Source: Dermanyssus gallinae (Eukaryota > Arthropoda > Arachnida > Mesostigmata > Dermanyssidae). Taken from it: DNA of 64,000 bases. Positions 34,430 to 45,789 of this stretch are shown one piece after another. The stretch spans positions 288,501 to 352,500 of the forward strand of contig QVRM01005377.1 in assembly GCA_003439945.1 (NCBI GenBank), written 5' to 3'. A program made the position numbers and the translations under genes. Below the pieces are notes generated by a model. The model did no database searches. It was not told the DNA's origin and was given only the letters and a program-made list of their open reading frames with translations. How positions within the stretch are numbered: the stretch's first letter is position 1; every line of letters starts with the position of its first letter.

Positions 34430-36098
34430 TGGATCGACAGGCCCTGCAATGATTGACGCTGCCGATACCATCGGCGTCGTCGAACTTGAAGAACTCCAAT
34501 TTAAATGTATGGTGCTGTGCTATTATTCACAGAGACTGTCTACCCGTGCCATAAAACAAATTATTTTGCCGTATAGCGTAAGTGCACAACAGAAAGGTAA
34601 ATCAGCAACGTGCTGAAAAGCTGTACAGACAGGAAGCAATACGTGTCGAACAGATTTAATTTGTCGTCGCCCTAAACAAAAGCTTAGTCGCTCAAGCGCT
34701 GAACGCTTTGCTCAAGTGGCAGTGGGCAGTCGCCATTACGGAGCTAGTAATATATTGGCGAACAGATCCTGTGCTAACGGCAAATGTCCCTTTAGTATAT
34801 TGGCATACAAGACGCAGAACAGTATCGTCAATTTATTGTTACGATGACACGTTTTCCACATCGTTCCAACGTACGTAGAATACTGACACACATACAGACT
34901 TCCAAGTTTTTCAAGACAAATCATTTTAGATTAGTGACGAAAAATTATGATGGCTTACAGGAAACTATTAGCAAATACGTGCGCGTGGGAGTTTTTTGGG
35001 TGAGTTCTTGCGCAGCTTGAGAATTTCTTAAGTAACGCTTATCCTTCGACGTATCACTGCGATGGCAATGGCGGGGGGAGGGTATGCCTCACGTTGTAGC
35101 CGCGTACTTCACTCCATGAGGTACGACGCATGTTTGGACAATGCGGCAATTTCGTTGTTGCTGTTACTGCTAATCATGCTGTATCATGGTGGTGGTTGTT
35201 GTTGTTGCTGTTCTTGTTGTTGTTGTCGTCCTCGCCCCTTTTCCGCTGTTTTTGTTATCTCTACTGCTTGTTTTCGGGGTGGTAACTGCGATTCCTATGC
35301 TTACTCTCGGCAAGCCCCATTGCGTTCTCACGGGATCAGCAGGATTAAGCAGAACTATGGAGGCTGGTCATTTGCGTTTCTCTACTAGTGTTAACAAATG
35401 ATCATTAGGTGTCCTTTTGCCCTCCGTTTCCTTCAGCAGATCGAGGCGGCGCCGTGCAGTGCGTCCGATAGAGGACCAAGTGCCACGGATTGGACCTTTC
35501 TTAATCGGAGATCTTTCCTGTGCAGGGTTCCGTTCAATCAGGATTGCACCGGCACGTGCTCTTCTTCTCATCATTCAGCACTTCCTTGTTGTCAGTCGAG
35601 CGAAACCAACAGCGAAACGGAACTATTCAGAAACGGGGCAATGGATTGTCTCTTAATGGCAACAGTAACAGCAGCAGCAACAGAGCATGTGGATATAGTC
35701 GAGCAATATGTGCTATTGACAGTGCAGACAAACAGCGGAGACTGGGACGTGACAGGACTTCACGCGAGCATCAATGCCGCGTTGACATCGAAATAGCTCT
35801 CGAGAAATAGGAGAGCGGCGCATTACATTAGCAACAAGCGGAACTGGTGAACCGAAAGACGAAGACACAGGCACTCTGCCTCACAGTTAGCTACCGTCTC
35901 TTTGACGGTTGACGATTGTGTAGTCCTTATTGCAGCGATGACGAATGGGTTCGTACAACTGAGCTCGTTCAGTAGTTACTGTTGGGTGTTGCCGCGCAAA
36001 TTGAATGTGGCGACTGCTGGTTGCCCGCACAAATGAATAGAGCTTATATAAGGATACTGAACAACGGTAACATTTAAAGTTTATACTCGATTAACGTT
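34430..36098. other. unassigned, with a GTT triplet patch
   Basis: GTT/TTG triplets at about 35183-35228 give Val/Cys-rich frames. 35400-35800 is open in several frames on both strands, none of which I recognise. Confidence 0.45.
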
Positions 36099-36103
36099 AA
36101 AAA

Positions 36104-36160
<57 letters not shown>
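36099..36160 (+). repeat. A14 run joined to (TA)n
   Basis: A homopolymer (36099-36112) runs into a perfect TA array to 36160. It could be the 3' end of a retroposon, but no body is recognised upstream. Confidence 0.9.
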
Positions 36161-36163
<3 letters not shown>

Positions 36164-36641
36164 AACATGTTCTAGATGGTGAAAACGTCAAAAAATGACC
36201 AATTCTATATATGCCGTGTACGTCTTCTTTCATTTAGCATTCGCCAATCCATCAATCTCCAAAGGGAGCCTCTAAATAAGCTTGTACCGCAGCGTCGTTC
36301 ATGAAGGCTTTTAGGCTAGTTACTTACCATACCAGCCCAAACATTGACGAACTAGTGATCCCGGCATGCATGCGGGCAGGCCATATGCTGGTCTTTGTTG
36401 ACCCACCAATGATAGTTGTGTGCATCAAACACGCCCTCTTGTGTACAAGAAGCTTCATTTGTTAGACACATCAGTGCAGGGCGCTCCGCCTGGGGTTCGT
36501 TCTTCTACGGAAACCAGCGTACCGGTGGAGCGTACCGGTTTGAACAAGTTCAAGCTTTATGGCCTACTGATCATCAAGTGCGTGTTGACTGCTGTCGCTG
36601 GTGTTTACAGAAGAAAGAAACTCAGGGCGATCTGCGCGGGT

Positions 36642-37442
<801 letters not shown>

Positions 37443-37444
37443 AT

Positions 37445-38225
37445 AGGCTCCAAAAACAGGCTGCACTATATTTCTGAGCCAACTCTCAGAGATGTTTCCC
37501 TGATCTAAACAAGCAAAGTTTAAAATTTATGAGTCCAGTATAAAGTGGTTGTAAGTCTGTTGTCCACGTGCAGTTTATTTTGAGGCGGACTCCCACTTTG
37601 TCAACTATTCTTAAAGCTTGAACTGAGCGATGTATATGGAAAACATGTGGTCCAGTGGCTTGAGGAACATCTTTCCAAGCGCACGTTGCAGTGCTCTACT
37701 TGAAGCACATTTGTATTATAGATTCTTCGAAAACTATTATGGATTGGAATCGATAGAACAAAGACGTTGTATTGGCACATTGATAGCGCATATAAGCCTT
37801 CTACAGTCACGATTTGTGCAAGATGCAACCTTTGATACATAGCATCTCTTTAAAAGACGTGGGCTTCTTCGTTAACATACCTCGCTAAACTAAAGCGCTG
37901 ATTTTTTTTATTTTTCTACGAATCGATACATGTAGACGATCTACTTGAGGCGCTAACACTCGATGGTTTGGAGAAGGAGCTATGCTCTTAACCCTTTTAA
38001 ACTAATCGCCAAGACGAGCTGGCGAAGGTTTACCAGTGTCCGAATGTCTTAGTTTTGAACATCAAACGTGGACCTGCACATCCCCCTTCTAAAAGCCTGT
38101 CTCCATGCAATGCCTACTCAACAAGAAACGTGTGGAGGCGCTCCGAAAGACAACAAGGAGTCGTAGACTGACTCAATCACCTACCTAGCTTAAAAGGTTT
38201 TTAGTCGGCTATTTTTCTCAAACCC
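37445..38225. other. unassigned
   Basis: No gene recognised. Sequence just downstream leads into an RT relic, so part of this may be its decayed 5' portion. Confidence 0.45.
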
Positions 38226-38229
38226 TCTA

Positions 38230-38990
38230 CCATCTAAACCTTAGTTCGATGCCAGGAAACTAGACTACCCTCCATTTCTCCCATGGTCTCGAAGTATTGT
38301 CCACACACAATTCCGAACCGTGGGGGGATCTTTTGCCGACTGCTGGAAGGAGGCTTGCCTAGTCCTGAAACCAGATCCACTCAAAAAGATTCTTCCGCTT
38401 TCCTGTTAGGATCCTGCCTAGTCTGCCAACACGGTCAAGGAGGTCAAAAAACATGACACAATACAAAGTCTTTAACATTAACCGAAACCAAGACACGTAC
38501 TCTCTCAGAAACAAGCTTGCACTGGCCGACAATTATACTTGACATTAAAAATATGTTTAACTCTATTGTATGGTATTCCACAAGTGCTGCACTAGCACGC
38601 CTTTACCTACATATCGCCCCATCAAAGAAATATCTGTCGCAACGTTTCCCTATCTTAGTATGTCATATCCTGTTACCGCAAACGTCGTCCAAGGTTTCAT
38701 TCTGGGTTTTACTCTATGGAACGTTGCGTATTATAAGCCTTGCGTCTTCCTCAACCCTTCGAAGTTAAATCTTTAGTCTACGCGGATGATCTAGCTATCG
38801 TGATTACGTCGAGCGACGCCGGTAAGCTAGAGAGGACAGCAAACGGACAAAGACACCGCCATTTGGCTGTCTCCGCATAGGCTTCGCTAAGGGCAGAAAC
38901 GGCCCTCTGAACTCAACTTGAACCAAGGAGGGCATAGCAAACAGAATACCTGGGAATACCCTTAGATACCTGCCGCATAGCGCCTGCCAA
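38230..38990 (+). pseudogene. R1/Jockey-type RT relic
   Basis: Broken RT. WKEACLVLKPDPLK is near 38347, motif A LTLKICLTLLYG / LDIKNMFNSIVW (38538 onward, two frames), motif B VVQGFILGFTLWNVAYY near 38690-38740, and motif C LVYADDLAIVI with an intact YADD at 38779-38790. It resembles the 0.8-3.0 kb relic in motif style (NMFNSIVW and NAFNSLPW), so the two may belong to one clade. Several stops and frameshifts are present and both ends are lost. Confidence 0.75.
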
Positions 38991-39349
38991 GGCTTACACA
39001 TATATAACAGACCTCTCTCTCATGCGCTCTCTTGCTCTCGTGCGCAGAAAGCGCCTCTAAAGATGATGATAATGATGCTCATCATCATCATCATGAGCGT
39101 GATGGCCATCATAATGATTACTGTGCTATGCTAGCTCTAGCAGAACAACACGTCGTCAAAGTTTTAGAATGCTACTCTAAAAGTTGACCGACTACATATA
39201 AAGCTACGCTACTATTCAAAAATTGTCCGTACATCCGCAGGGTCATGCTCGGCTGTAGGCCGTAATTAGTAGATCTGTAATCTTGGACGCTATGTGAAGC
39301 CGTCTTATCCATGACACCCCCCGTAAAGCCCTAAATTGAACTGGATACC

Positions 39350-39608
39350 CCCAGAGGTGGTTAGAATTTTCACAAACAATACCAGCAGACAATAAGAGAA
39401 TATGCCAATATGCTTTTTAGGATGGGGAGTTTCCGACCGATTGGAAAGCGGTAGAAATTGTGCTGATACCCGAGCCAGGAACGCGGAAGGGACACTTGGC
39501 CCACCGGCCAATTTGCCTTTTGAGCACAATGACCAAACTGATAGAAAATCTCATCGTTCAGCACCTGAACAAGAATGTGCACGAGAAATGGGTACTTTCT
39601 AATGTTCA
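39350..39608 (+). pseudogene. Jockey/R1-type RT fragment
   Basis: The frame around 39420-39608 reads DGEFPTDWKAVEIVLIPEPG, then HRPICLLSTMTKLIENLIVQ and HLNKNVHEKWVLSNVQ. This is the FPxxWK...IPKPG...YRPICLLS block at the start of LINE RT domains. It differs from the equivalent block of the CR1-like copy next door (FRPLSQCSIPCFVMEKII in copy 1), so it is a separate element. Confidence 0.7.
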
Positions 39609-39666
39609 GAGCACGTTTTGCTAGGGTCTATCGACGTTATTCGTTTTCGAATTATATCTATATTAT

Positions 39667-40885
39667 TAGAAAATTATTGTGGCTGAGCGTTACACATTTC
39701 TTGATTCTAGAGACCTGTTGGACTCCTCACAACAACGTTTTACAAAGGGTCGATCAATGGGTACCCAGTTACTGGAAGTAGCTCACGATTGGGCGCCGGC
39801 CCGAAATCGCAACATTCCTTTGCATTTTGTTTACTCTGATTTTTCACGTGCATTCGATCGCGTTGATCATCATCTGCTTCTGACAAAGACATGTCAGCGT
39901 TAGGTATCGGCCCCAGAATTATAAACTGGTGGACAGTATACCTGAGAGACCGTACATTTGTCGTCAAAGTTGAGCATAGCTATTCCGCTGTTGGCGGATA
40001 CAACACCAGATACACAGGTGTGTATCTGGTGTTCCGCAGCGGTCATACTTAGGCCCCGTAATGTACACAATATTTGTACGGGACCTCGGGGCAATGCGTC
40101 GAGATATTGGTGTTACATATAAGCTGTATCCAGACGATCTTAAAATCTATGTTGACAACAACATAGCTATTCTACAGAAAGCGATTGATACCGTATCCTT
40201 ATGGGCAGAGGAAAACCGCATGCAAATATCTACTTCCAAGTCTGCCGCTCTCAAAACAATGCCAGATACTATTCAGTATATTCTAAATGGCCAACCCATT
40301 CCTAAAGTCTCACGCTACAAAGACCTCGGGGTAATCTTCAACCGCCAAATGAAGTTTAGACTTCACATGGCTGAGGTTGTCAAGGCCGCATCTCGAATGT
40401 GTAATCTCATAATGCGGCCTTTCATTAAACAGGACCATAGTGTGTACTTAAAGCTGTATCAAACCTTAGTGGTACCAAAGTGAACCTATTGCTGTCACGT
40501 ATGGATACCATTCTATAAAAGAGATGTTGACTTTTTGCAGAGCGTGCAGGGTAAATTTGTGAAACGAGTTGCTCGTCGGTGTTGTCTACCACGCGAGCGT
40601 ATCACATTGCCTAGTGTTAGCGAATACCAATCCCATGCCGATTACCGCATGTTTAAATAGCTAGCGCGTCAGACTCTTATTACTAGGTATTTTGTTCTAA
40701 GACCAATTAATCTCCGGAGCGGCGTCTCCATCCACCCCCACGACATTGCTCGTGGGAACGTTGTGAACAACTCATTTGCCTGGAGGATTGCACATCGTTC
40801 ACAGTTTGAAACGACTTTGCTTTTATTGTAATACCCCTTTTTCAATAAAGGTGATATGATATGACATATGATATGATATTCGCCT
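39667..40885 (+). pseudogene. 5'-truncated CR1-like LINE, copy 2
   Basis: Same family as 21000-22436, alike at DNA level along the whole length. It starts at aaaattattgtggctgagcg. RT blocks: DSRDLLDSSQQRFTKGRSMG, motif A SDFSRAFDRVDHHLL (about 39836-39880), and motif C KLYPDDLKIY, where FADD has become YPDD at 40126-40137. It retains about 150 bp that copy 1 lacks (40241-40390, including SRYKDLGVIFNRQMKF). A frameshift separates 39903 from 40061, and the region between holds a 32-nt palindrome. A stop at 40481-40483 and a TAG near 40660 break the C-terminus. The 3' end ttcaataaaggtgatatgat plus ATATG-like repeats equals that of copy 1. Confidence 0.87.
40002..40033 (+). repeat. 15-bp-arm perfect palindrome inside LINE copy 2
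   Basis: aacaccagatacaca and tgtgtatctggtgtt flank a 2-nt centre. The right arm is original RT sequence (copy 1 has tgtgtgtctggtgtt). The left arm is an insertion absent from copy 1, so the palindrome arose in this copy and disrupts the frame. Confidence 0.9.
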
Positions 40886-41004
40886 TGAAGCGTGCACTAC
40901 ATCAAGATAGCGAGGGGACCACATGGTCGCGCAGAATTATTTTGCTTATACTCCTTGGGATTAGAAATGCGCCTAATACAGCCACGATGGAGATTTTTTA
41001 GGTT

Positions 41005-41100
41005 GTTCCGTAAGGCTAATGCCCGTGTACGGTTTTTTGATGTCATGACCAATTTATAATTTATTCCGGCATTTACCTTGTTTAAATAGGGAACCATGAA
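41005..41100 (-). repeat. SINE body fragment, same family as 24571-24745
   Basis: gtaaggctaatgcccgtgta here matches gtaagactaatgcccgtcta there. The match continues through tgtcatg, accttg and ggaaccatg. The tRNA-like head is missing on the right side. Confidence 0.7.
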
Positions 41101-41635
41101 ACCCCATGAGAAAGGAAAATTACAACCATGAAAGAGGAATATTACAACTGCATTTGGGTATGTATCACAGCGTCTTACAAGTAATATAAATCGACGGCAA
41201 ACCTTCTCCAAAATATCAATATCATAGTACTCTGTACGATAACAGTTTCACATAGTCGATAACTATGTTTATTTACTATTTATTTACAATAAACATCATA
41301 TAGGTTAGGGTATTCATTGTAAATAGCGATAACGGGTGCCGACCGCGTCTCCTGCGCAGGGTGTTCTTACAATTTGAAGTCGTTTGATACAAGTACACCA
41401 ATCTTTTACTTAACTGAGCCCCTTAGGTATAGACTCTCCGTTAAGAGTGTACGCGTGATCTAAGCGGCTCACATTTGAGGCTGCACACTTCGAAAAAAGA
41501 AAAATGAATTGCCGCCGTTTTAAATGGCTCGAGGAGATACTGAGTGCAAAGAGAGCAAGCACCCTATAGTGGTTGGAATCTACATAAGTCCAGCACCCCT
41601 AAAAAAGTAGCAAGATAGTCGAATTACATTTTCTC

Positions 41636-41825
41636 CATTACCCGTGGTGCATTCGCTTACGTGGCGCGACTGGAGGGGCCCAGATAGGTGCACGGATTTA
41701 AGCCCCACCGTTGCACATTTGTATTTCTGAAGTCCGTCTTACGAAGCTATGCAAGAGCAGTCCGGTGTAGGTTAAATGTTGGCTTGGGGTCAGCCCGAAA
41801 AGTTTGGGGAGCCTGCATAGGAGCA
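41636..41825 (+). repeat. tRNA-Arg-like SINE, copy
   Basis: Shares tgcattcgc, ataggtgca, ccgttgcacatttgtatt and ccgtcttac with the copy at 49082-49280, and ends with the same gtcag...aaaagtttgg block. The B-box has decayed (ggatttaagcccc). Confidence 0.8.
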
Positions 41826-42369
41826 AGCACTACGAAGTGTACCTAAGATAGAACCGCCAGTCATCTAGTACTAGAACTGACCGACTATTATCTATTTTCT
41901 TTTTATATACCACCCGAAAAAGCTGTAGATCAAGTGATACAGAAAATCGGCGACTATGTGTATGGGACTCATGCACCTTACTAGACAGCCACTTGCTGTT
42001 GGAACAAGCATTACAGCTGACTGAGAACAAAAACGGCGTACACTTTATTAAGGTGCAATTAGATAGTACATTCCTTTGGCCGCAAAGGCAAACACAGAGG
42101 TGAAAGTCCAGAGAACTAAGCCTTGTTTGATAAAGAGTGCCAAAAAGACACACCTTCTGTTTGATCAGCAACAGATCGCCAGCAGTACTTTGTCAAATAG
42201 CAGAAATCATAAAGACTTCTCGCACATGAAGCGAGAGAAAGAAGGAGGAAACCAGCGTATGAGGTTTATAACACCATATGCAGAAGGCTCGGTTGATGCA
42301 CCCCAGGAGACCAAAGCCGTTAAATCCAATGATAAACGATTATGACGGGTTAACCACTTTACAAACCTC

Positions 42370-43760
42370 GTGACGAATGAGAACAGACTATCAAATCGAG
42401 ATCGTCTCGGTAATATTTTTCTAGAGTTTAATGAAAACGAACTTAAAGTTGCACTTAAACAGGGATAAGGATAATTCGACAGGGCCAGAAAATGCACAAA
42501 TAATGCAAATATAATGTGTCTTATTTTAACAAAGCAATAAATTGAGTGCCTTAGACAAGGAAAAATACCTGTCGAATGGCGGCAAAGATTTCTGCTGTAC
42601 ATCTGCAAGCGACAACGAGATGCAATTGGCCCTGGGAACTATAGAGAAATTGCACTCACAAGCGTGCCCTAGCATTTAACAAGCAGAGGTCCTTACAGAG
42701 CCGTTTTACGTCGGTGGTTGTCACATTTGTGCTGGCACATGCATAACGTCGCTACTCTAACAACGACACGCCATGTGCTGTTTTTTATTGATTTGCACAC
42801 CGCATTAGATTGCCTCTACAGAGATCGTCTCCTCAACACACTACACTCAAGTGTTTGGTATCAAAGATGCAAAATTCGATATCTTACGTGCAACTTTAGT
42901 TTAATTTTTTTGCAACAGCCGCTGCTAAGATCACCAGGAGCTCTACTCAATGAGACTCGAAAATGGCGTAAAAAACAAACTTACAATCAACACAAAAGTT
43001 AAGCATAGTAGAGCGTTTCAGTAGAAACGGATCATATGCTGCTAGAGATAATAGCTTAAAAAACGCGAGAAGCACTTGAGGAGGTCAATAACTTCACCTG
43101 CTTGGGGGTCATCCTAACCCTCAGGCTCTCAACCCTTAGGCTCTCACTTAGTAAACATGTTGACGGGATACGGGCAAAAGCTGCGGCCGCAATTTTCGTG
43201 CTAGGCGGCATACATAATGTCAACCCGAAAACAGCCTTTAACTCGTTTAAAATCTAACTCCCCCCAATCGCACCGCACCTCACGCCATGTGTTGGCTGAA
43301 ATATACTAGGATATTACATGTATCAAACAGGTGTCAACAACGCGTGCCCCACAGCAGGGCTGAGAGACGAAAATGCCAACAGATACCGTCGTGGTACTTA
43401 ACAAGCTTTCGTTAACCCCAAATAACGTAAACTCTTACTAAATAAAAGCGACGAAAACGTAAAATCTGCAATTAAAAGCTGTACTGAGAGCCTGGCATTT
43501 TGCTCTGCCAAGAAGGGCTTGACAATGGCACAACTGCTTGCACGAATGGCCTGGCACAGATATCACTATCTTTGTATGTACATCAAGCCAAAATGAATTC
43601 AATGTTGAGGATTGCGTATGTAGTGTCTGTGGAACAAACTATATTGGGCTTTACCACATACTTTTCTTTCTTGGTATGTAATAGCGTCCAATATACTCAT
43701 CGTGTGACGTGATGCCAGACTATACATTATGTTGTATTTGTAACTTCACGACTCTATCAT
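42370..43760 (+). pseudogene. LINE reverse-transcriptase relic
   Basis: Order of blocks: NENELKVALKQG (about 42429), GKIPVEWRQ (about 42562), GNYREIALTSV (about 42636) matching the GNYRPIALTSV entry block of RT, then a poorly conserved palm (FFIDLHTALDCLYRDRLLN near 42783). The thumb FTCLGVILTLRLS is near 43092, with SKHVDGIRAKAAAAI after it, and a Cys-rich end with CVCSVCG and a following YH near 43612-43660 suggests a C-terminal zinc motif. Many stops and frame changes. It belongs to a different family from the CR1-like copies; clade uncertain. Confidence 0.65.
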
Positions 43761-43993
43761 GAATCAATTGTGATGAAAATATGCTATGATTTGAAAATAT
43801 GATGACGATTTTGCTGCCCAAAGCTAATGCGAATGCTTTTAATGCTACCCTCAAGGCGGTGAATCCGAGCGCCATCCGTTGTCGGTCCGCCAGACGGGAA
43901 GCATCTCAATTTCACATGTCTAACTTTCACAGCCAATAGATAAGATAGATAAGATGTATTATTGTTTTTCTTCTCTTTTTTGTGTGGTTTTAG

Positions 43994-44187
43994 GCGTGCG
44001 CTACGCGTATGGAATCAGTGGAATATGTGATGGAATCAGTTTACTTGATAGAGATAGCTATACTGCTACGGTTTTTCATCCAGTTCTACCAGAGCTAAGA
44101 GGCACAGAAGAAGGAAAAGCCGTCAGCAAAGCTTTGCAGTTGAACGTTGGCTCCCGTGGAAGCCTACTAGATGAGCTGGTAGTCTAA
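43994..44187 (+). CDS. candidate terminal exon of a host gene
   Basis: A strong acceptor, a long T-rich tract ending gtgtggttttag at 43993, is followed by 64 codons to TAA at 44185-44187, with two bases completing a split codon: VRYAYGISGICDGISLLDRD, then SYTATVFHPVLPELRGTEEG and KAVSKALQLNVGSRGSLLDE. Composition is protein-like and not repetitive. I do not recognise the family. No upstream exon is identified and no AATAAA lies close by; a perfect hairpin sits 51 bp downstream. Real exon is inference from splice signal plus frame. Confidence 0.38.
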
Positions 44188-44238
44188 CACGTCCGCTATT
44201 ACGTCCACGCCAAAGCAAATGTCGCTGCAAATGGGCCC

Positions 44239-44270
44239 GACTAAGCAGAGCAATTTTGCTCTGCTTAGTC
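44239..44270 (+). repeat. near-perfect 32-nt hairpin
   Basis: gactaagcagagcaa and ttgctctgcttagtc pair over 15 bp with a 2-nt centre, followed by AAAA. It lies 51 bp after the stop of the candidate exon. Arms this long and perfect are not expected by chance in a few kb. Role unknown. Confidence 0.93.
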
Positions 44271-44596
44271 AAAATGTGCTCACGTAGGCGGCTAGATATG
44301 GTGAGATGAGGAAATACAACGAGGAGCCGCCTCGCGCAGATAACAACTCCTTTCTCTGAACTCTGTTCTCTCTAGTAAGTCCATCGACAAAATTTCATGA
44401 CAGTTCAGACTACGCGTCTCATAGGCGGGTATCTCTCGTGTTCACGCATAAAACCTCTTTCGATGAATCGACATCATAGTCCACGATAAAGAAAGGTAGT
44501 CATGGAGTTTGCCGTTGTCGGAGTTTAAAACGTAAGTCGTTGCCTTAGCGGCAAGGGCGCGGATGTTTGTTTTTGTTATTGAAGGTTGTCAGTTTT

Positions 44597-44637
44597 ACTA
44601 CTACTACTGCTGTTGTTACTGCTGCTGCTGCTGCTGA
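44597..44637 (+). repeat. (CTA)n/(CTG)n triplet repeat
   Basis: CTA triplets pass into CTG triplets over about 40 bp. Confidence 0.9.
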
Positions 44638-44981
44638 CGCAGTGACAGTAGTGATCCTAGTAACGCTTTTGTTCTGCACAATGAATAGATCACAACTTTA
44701 ACCGCAGCACCATTCCCGCGCACGTGAAAACAGACTGAAATGGGCCGTTCCAGTCGGCGCCATAACTTTGCCTTTGGCAACGACCTACTGCGACTTTGGT
44801 ATTTGCTTGTGCGAAGAATCGCGCCCCTCGGTGTCGTTGCCATAGAACCGATAGAGTGGAAGAGATAACTTTAAACTAAACAGAACCACTACACCGAAAC
44901 AGTCCTCCTTCGGTGAAGCGTTGCGGGTGCCAAAGGGGTGGGACCGTTCAGCTTGGCGTTGTCCCACTATCTCTCTATCTT

Positions 44982-44984
<3 letters not shown>

Positions 44985-45031
<47 letters not shown>
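44985..45031 (+). repeat. (TA)n microsatellite, 47 bp
   Basis: Perfect TA array. Confidence 0.95.
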
Positions 45032-45033
<2 letters not shown>

Positions 45034-45373
45034 CAGAGATAATTTCGACCAGTTACTGTAAAATAACAAATAGTTGTGTGTGCTTCTAGAGCTAAGCCAA
45101 GTGATTTATCTGATAGAGTAGGCCATTTATGCATGCACTCAATCTCCACATGCCCTTCGGAAAGCTTTAACTAATCCACGACCACACGGATCGGGTCGTC
45201 ATAGGTTTAGTGGAAAAATCGCTCATATGACGGGCAACAACACCATTGTCACAGATTTTAGTAATTTTATTCTCACCTCGAGCCAAGGCTGCTCTGAGAG
45301 CGTGCCCCGTTGGAAAAAATATTTGCTTTAACCAGCTCTACAAATTTCTATATCGCTTCCGAACATTTTCCGG

Positions 45374-45401
<28 letters not shown>
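45374..45401 (+). repeat. (TA)14 microsatellite
   Basis: Perfect TA array. Confidence 0.95.
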
Positions 45402-45404
<3 letters not shown>

Positions 45405-45501
45405 GTTTGCGTGTGACTTTTTAGCCAGATAAACAAGTGTAGTGATCACCGTCGTTGCGCTAAGGTGTTCCTTGGTCCGCGTCAGCCCTTGTCAGGCTAC
45501 C

Positions 45502-45537
45502 CATCGAAAGCACCCCCTATGGGGTGGCCTTTCGATG
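45502..45537 (+). repeat. 15-bp stem-loop with 2-nt bulge
   Basis: catcgaaag+cacccc pairs with ggggtg+gc+ctttcgatg around a ctat loop: 9 and 6 bp stems separated by a 2-nt bulge. GC-rich inner stem. Family unknown. Confidence 0.85.
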
Positions 45538-45773
45538 AGCACCGACCGACAGCGACAGAGCTGTTCCTCTGTTGCATTTTATCATTACACATATCATCGT
45601 TCGTAGCGGGGCGCCGCCGCCGCCTCTTAAAAGCAGCAAAACTCCTGCCTCATTCAGCTGGACCGAGGGCCGCGAAAACAAGAGACAAATAACAAAGACG
45701 ATGCTTGTGCTTACTGTTATTAATGTTGTTGTTTTGCAGTTGTTGTTGTTGTTGTTGATGCTAGACTTTAACG

Positions 45774-45785
45774 CCCCCCCCCCCC
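45774..45785 (+). repeat. C12 homopolymer
   Basis: Uninterrupted run of 12 C shortly after a (GTT)n patch (45740-45757). Confidence 0.95.
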
Positions 45786-45789
45786 TCGT

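Noticed and set aside
35368..35810. Host exon at 35.4-35.8 kb
   Set aside because: Both strands are open in several frames and I see no consistent splice borders or recognisable protein.
43500..43712. A separate 70-codon gene
   Set aside because: It overlaps the C-terminal, Cys-rich end of the LINE RT relic read in another frame.
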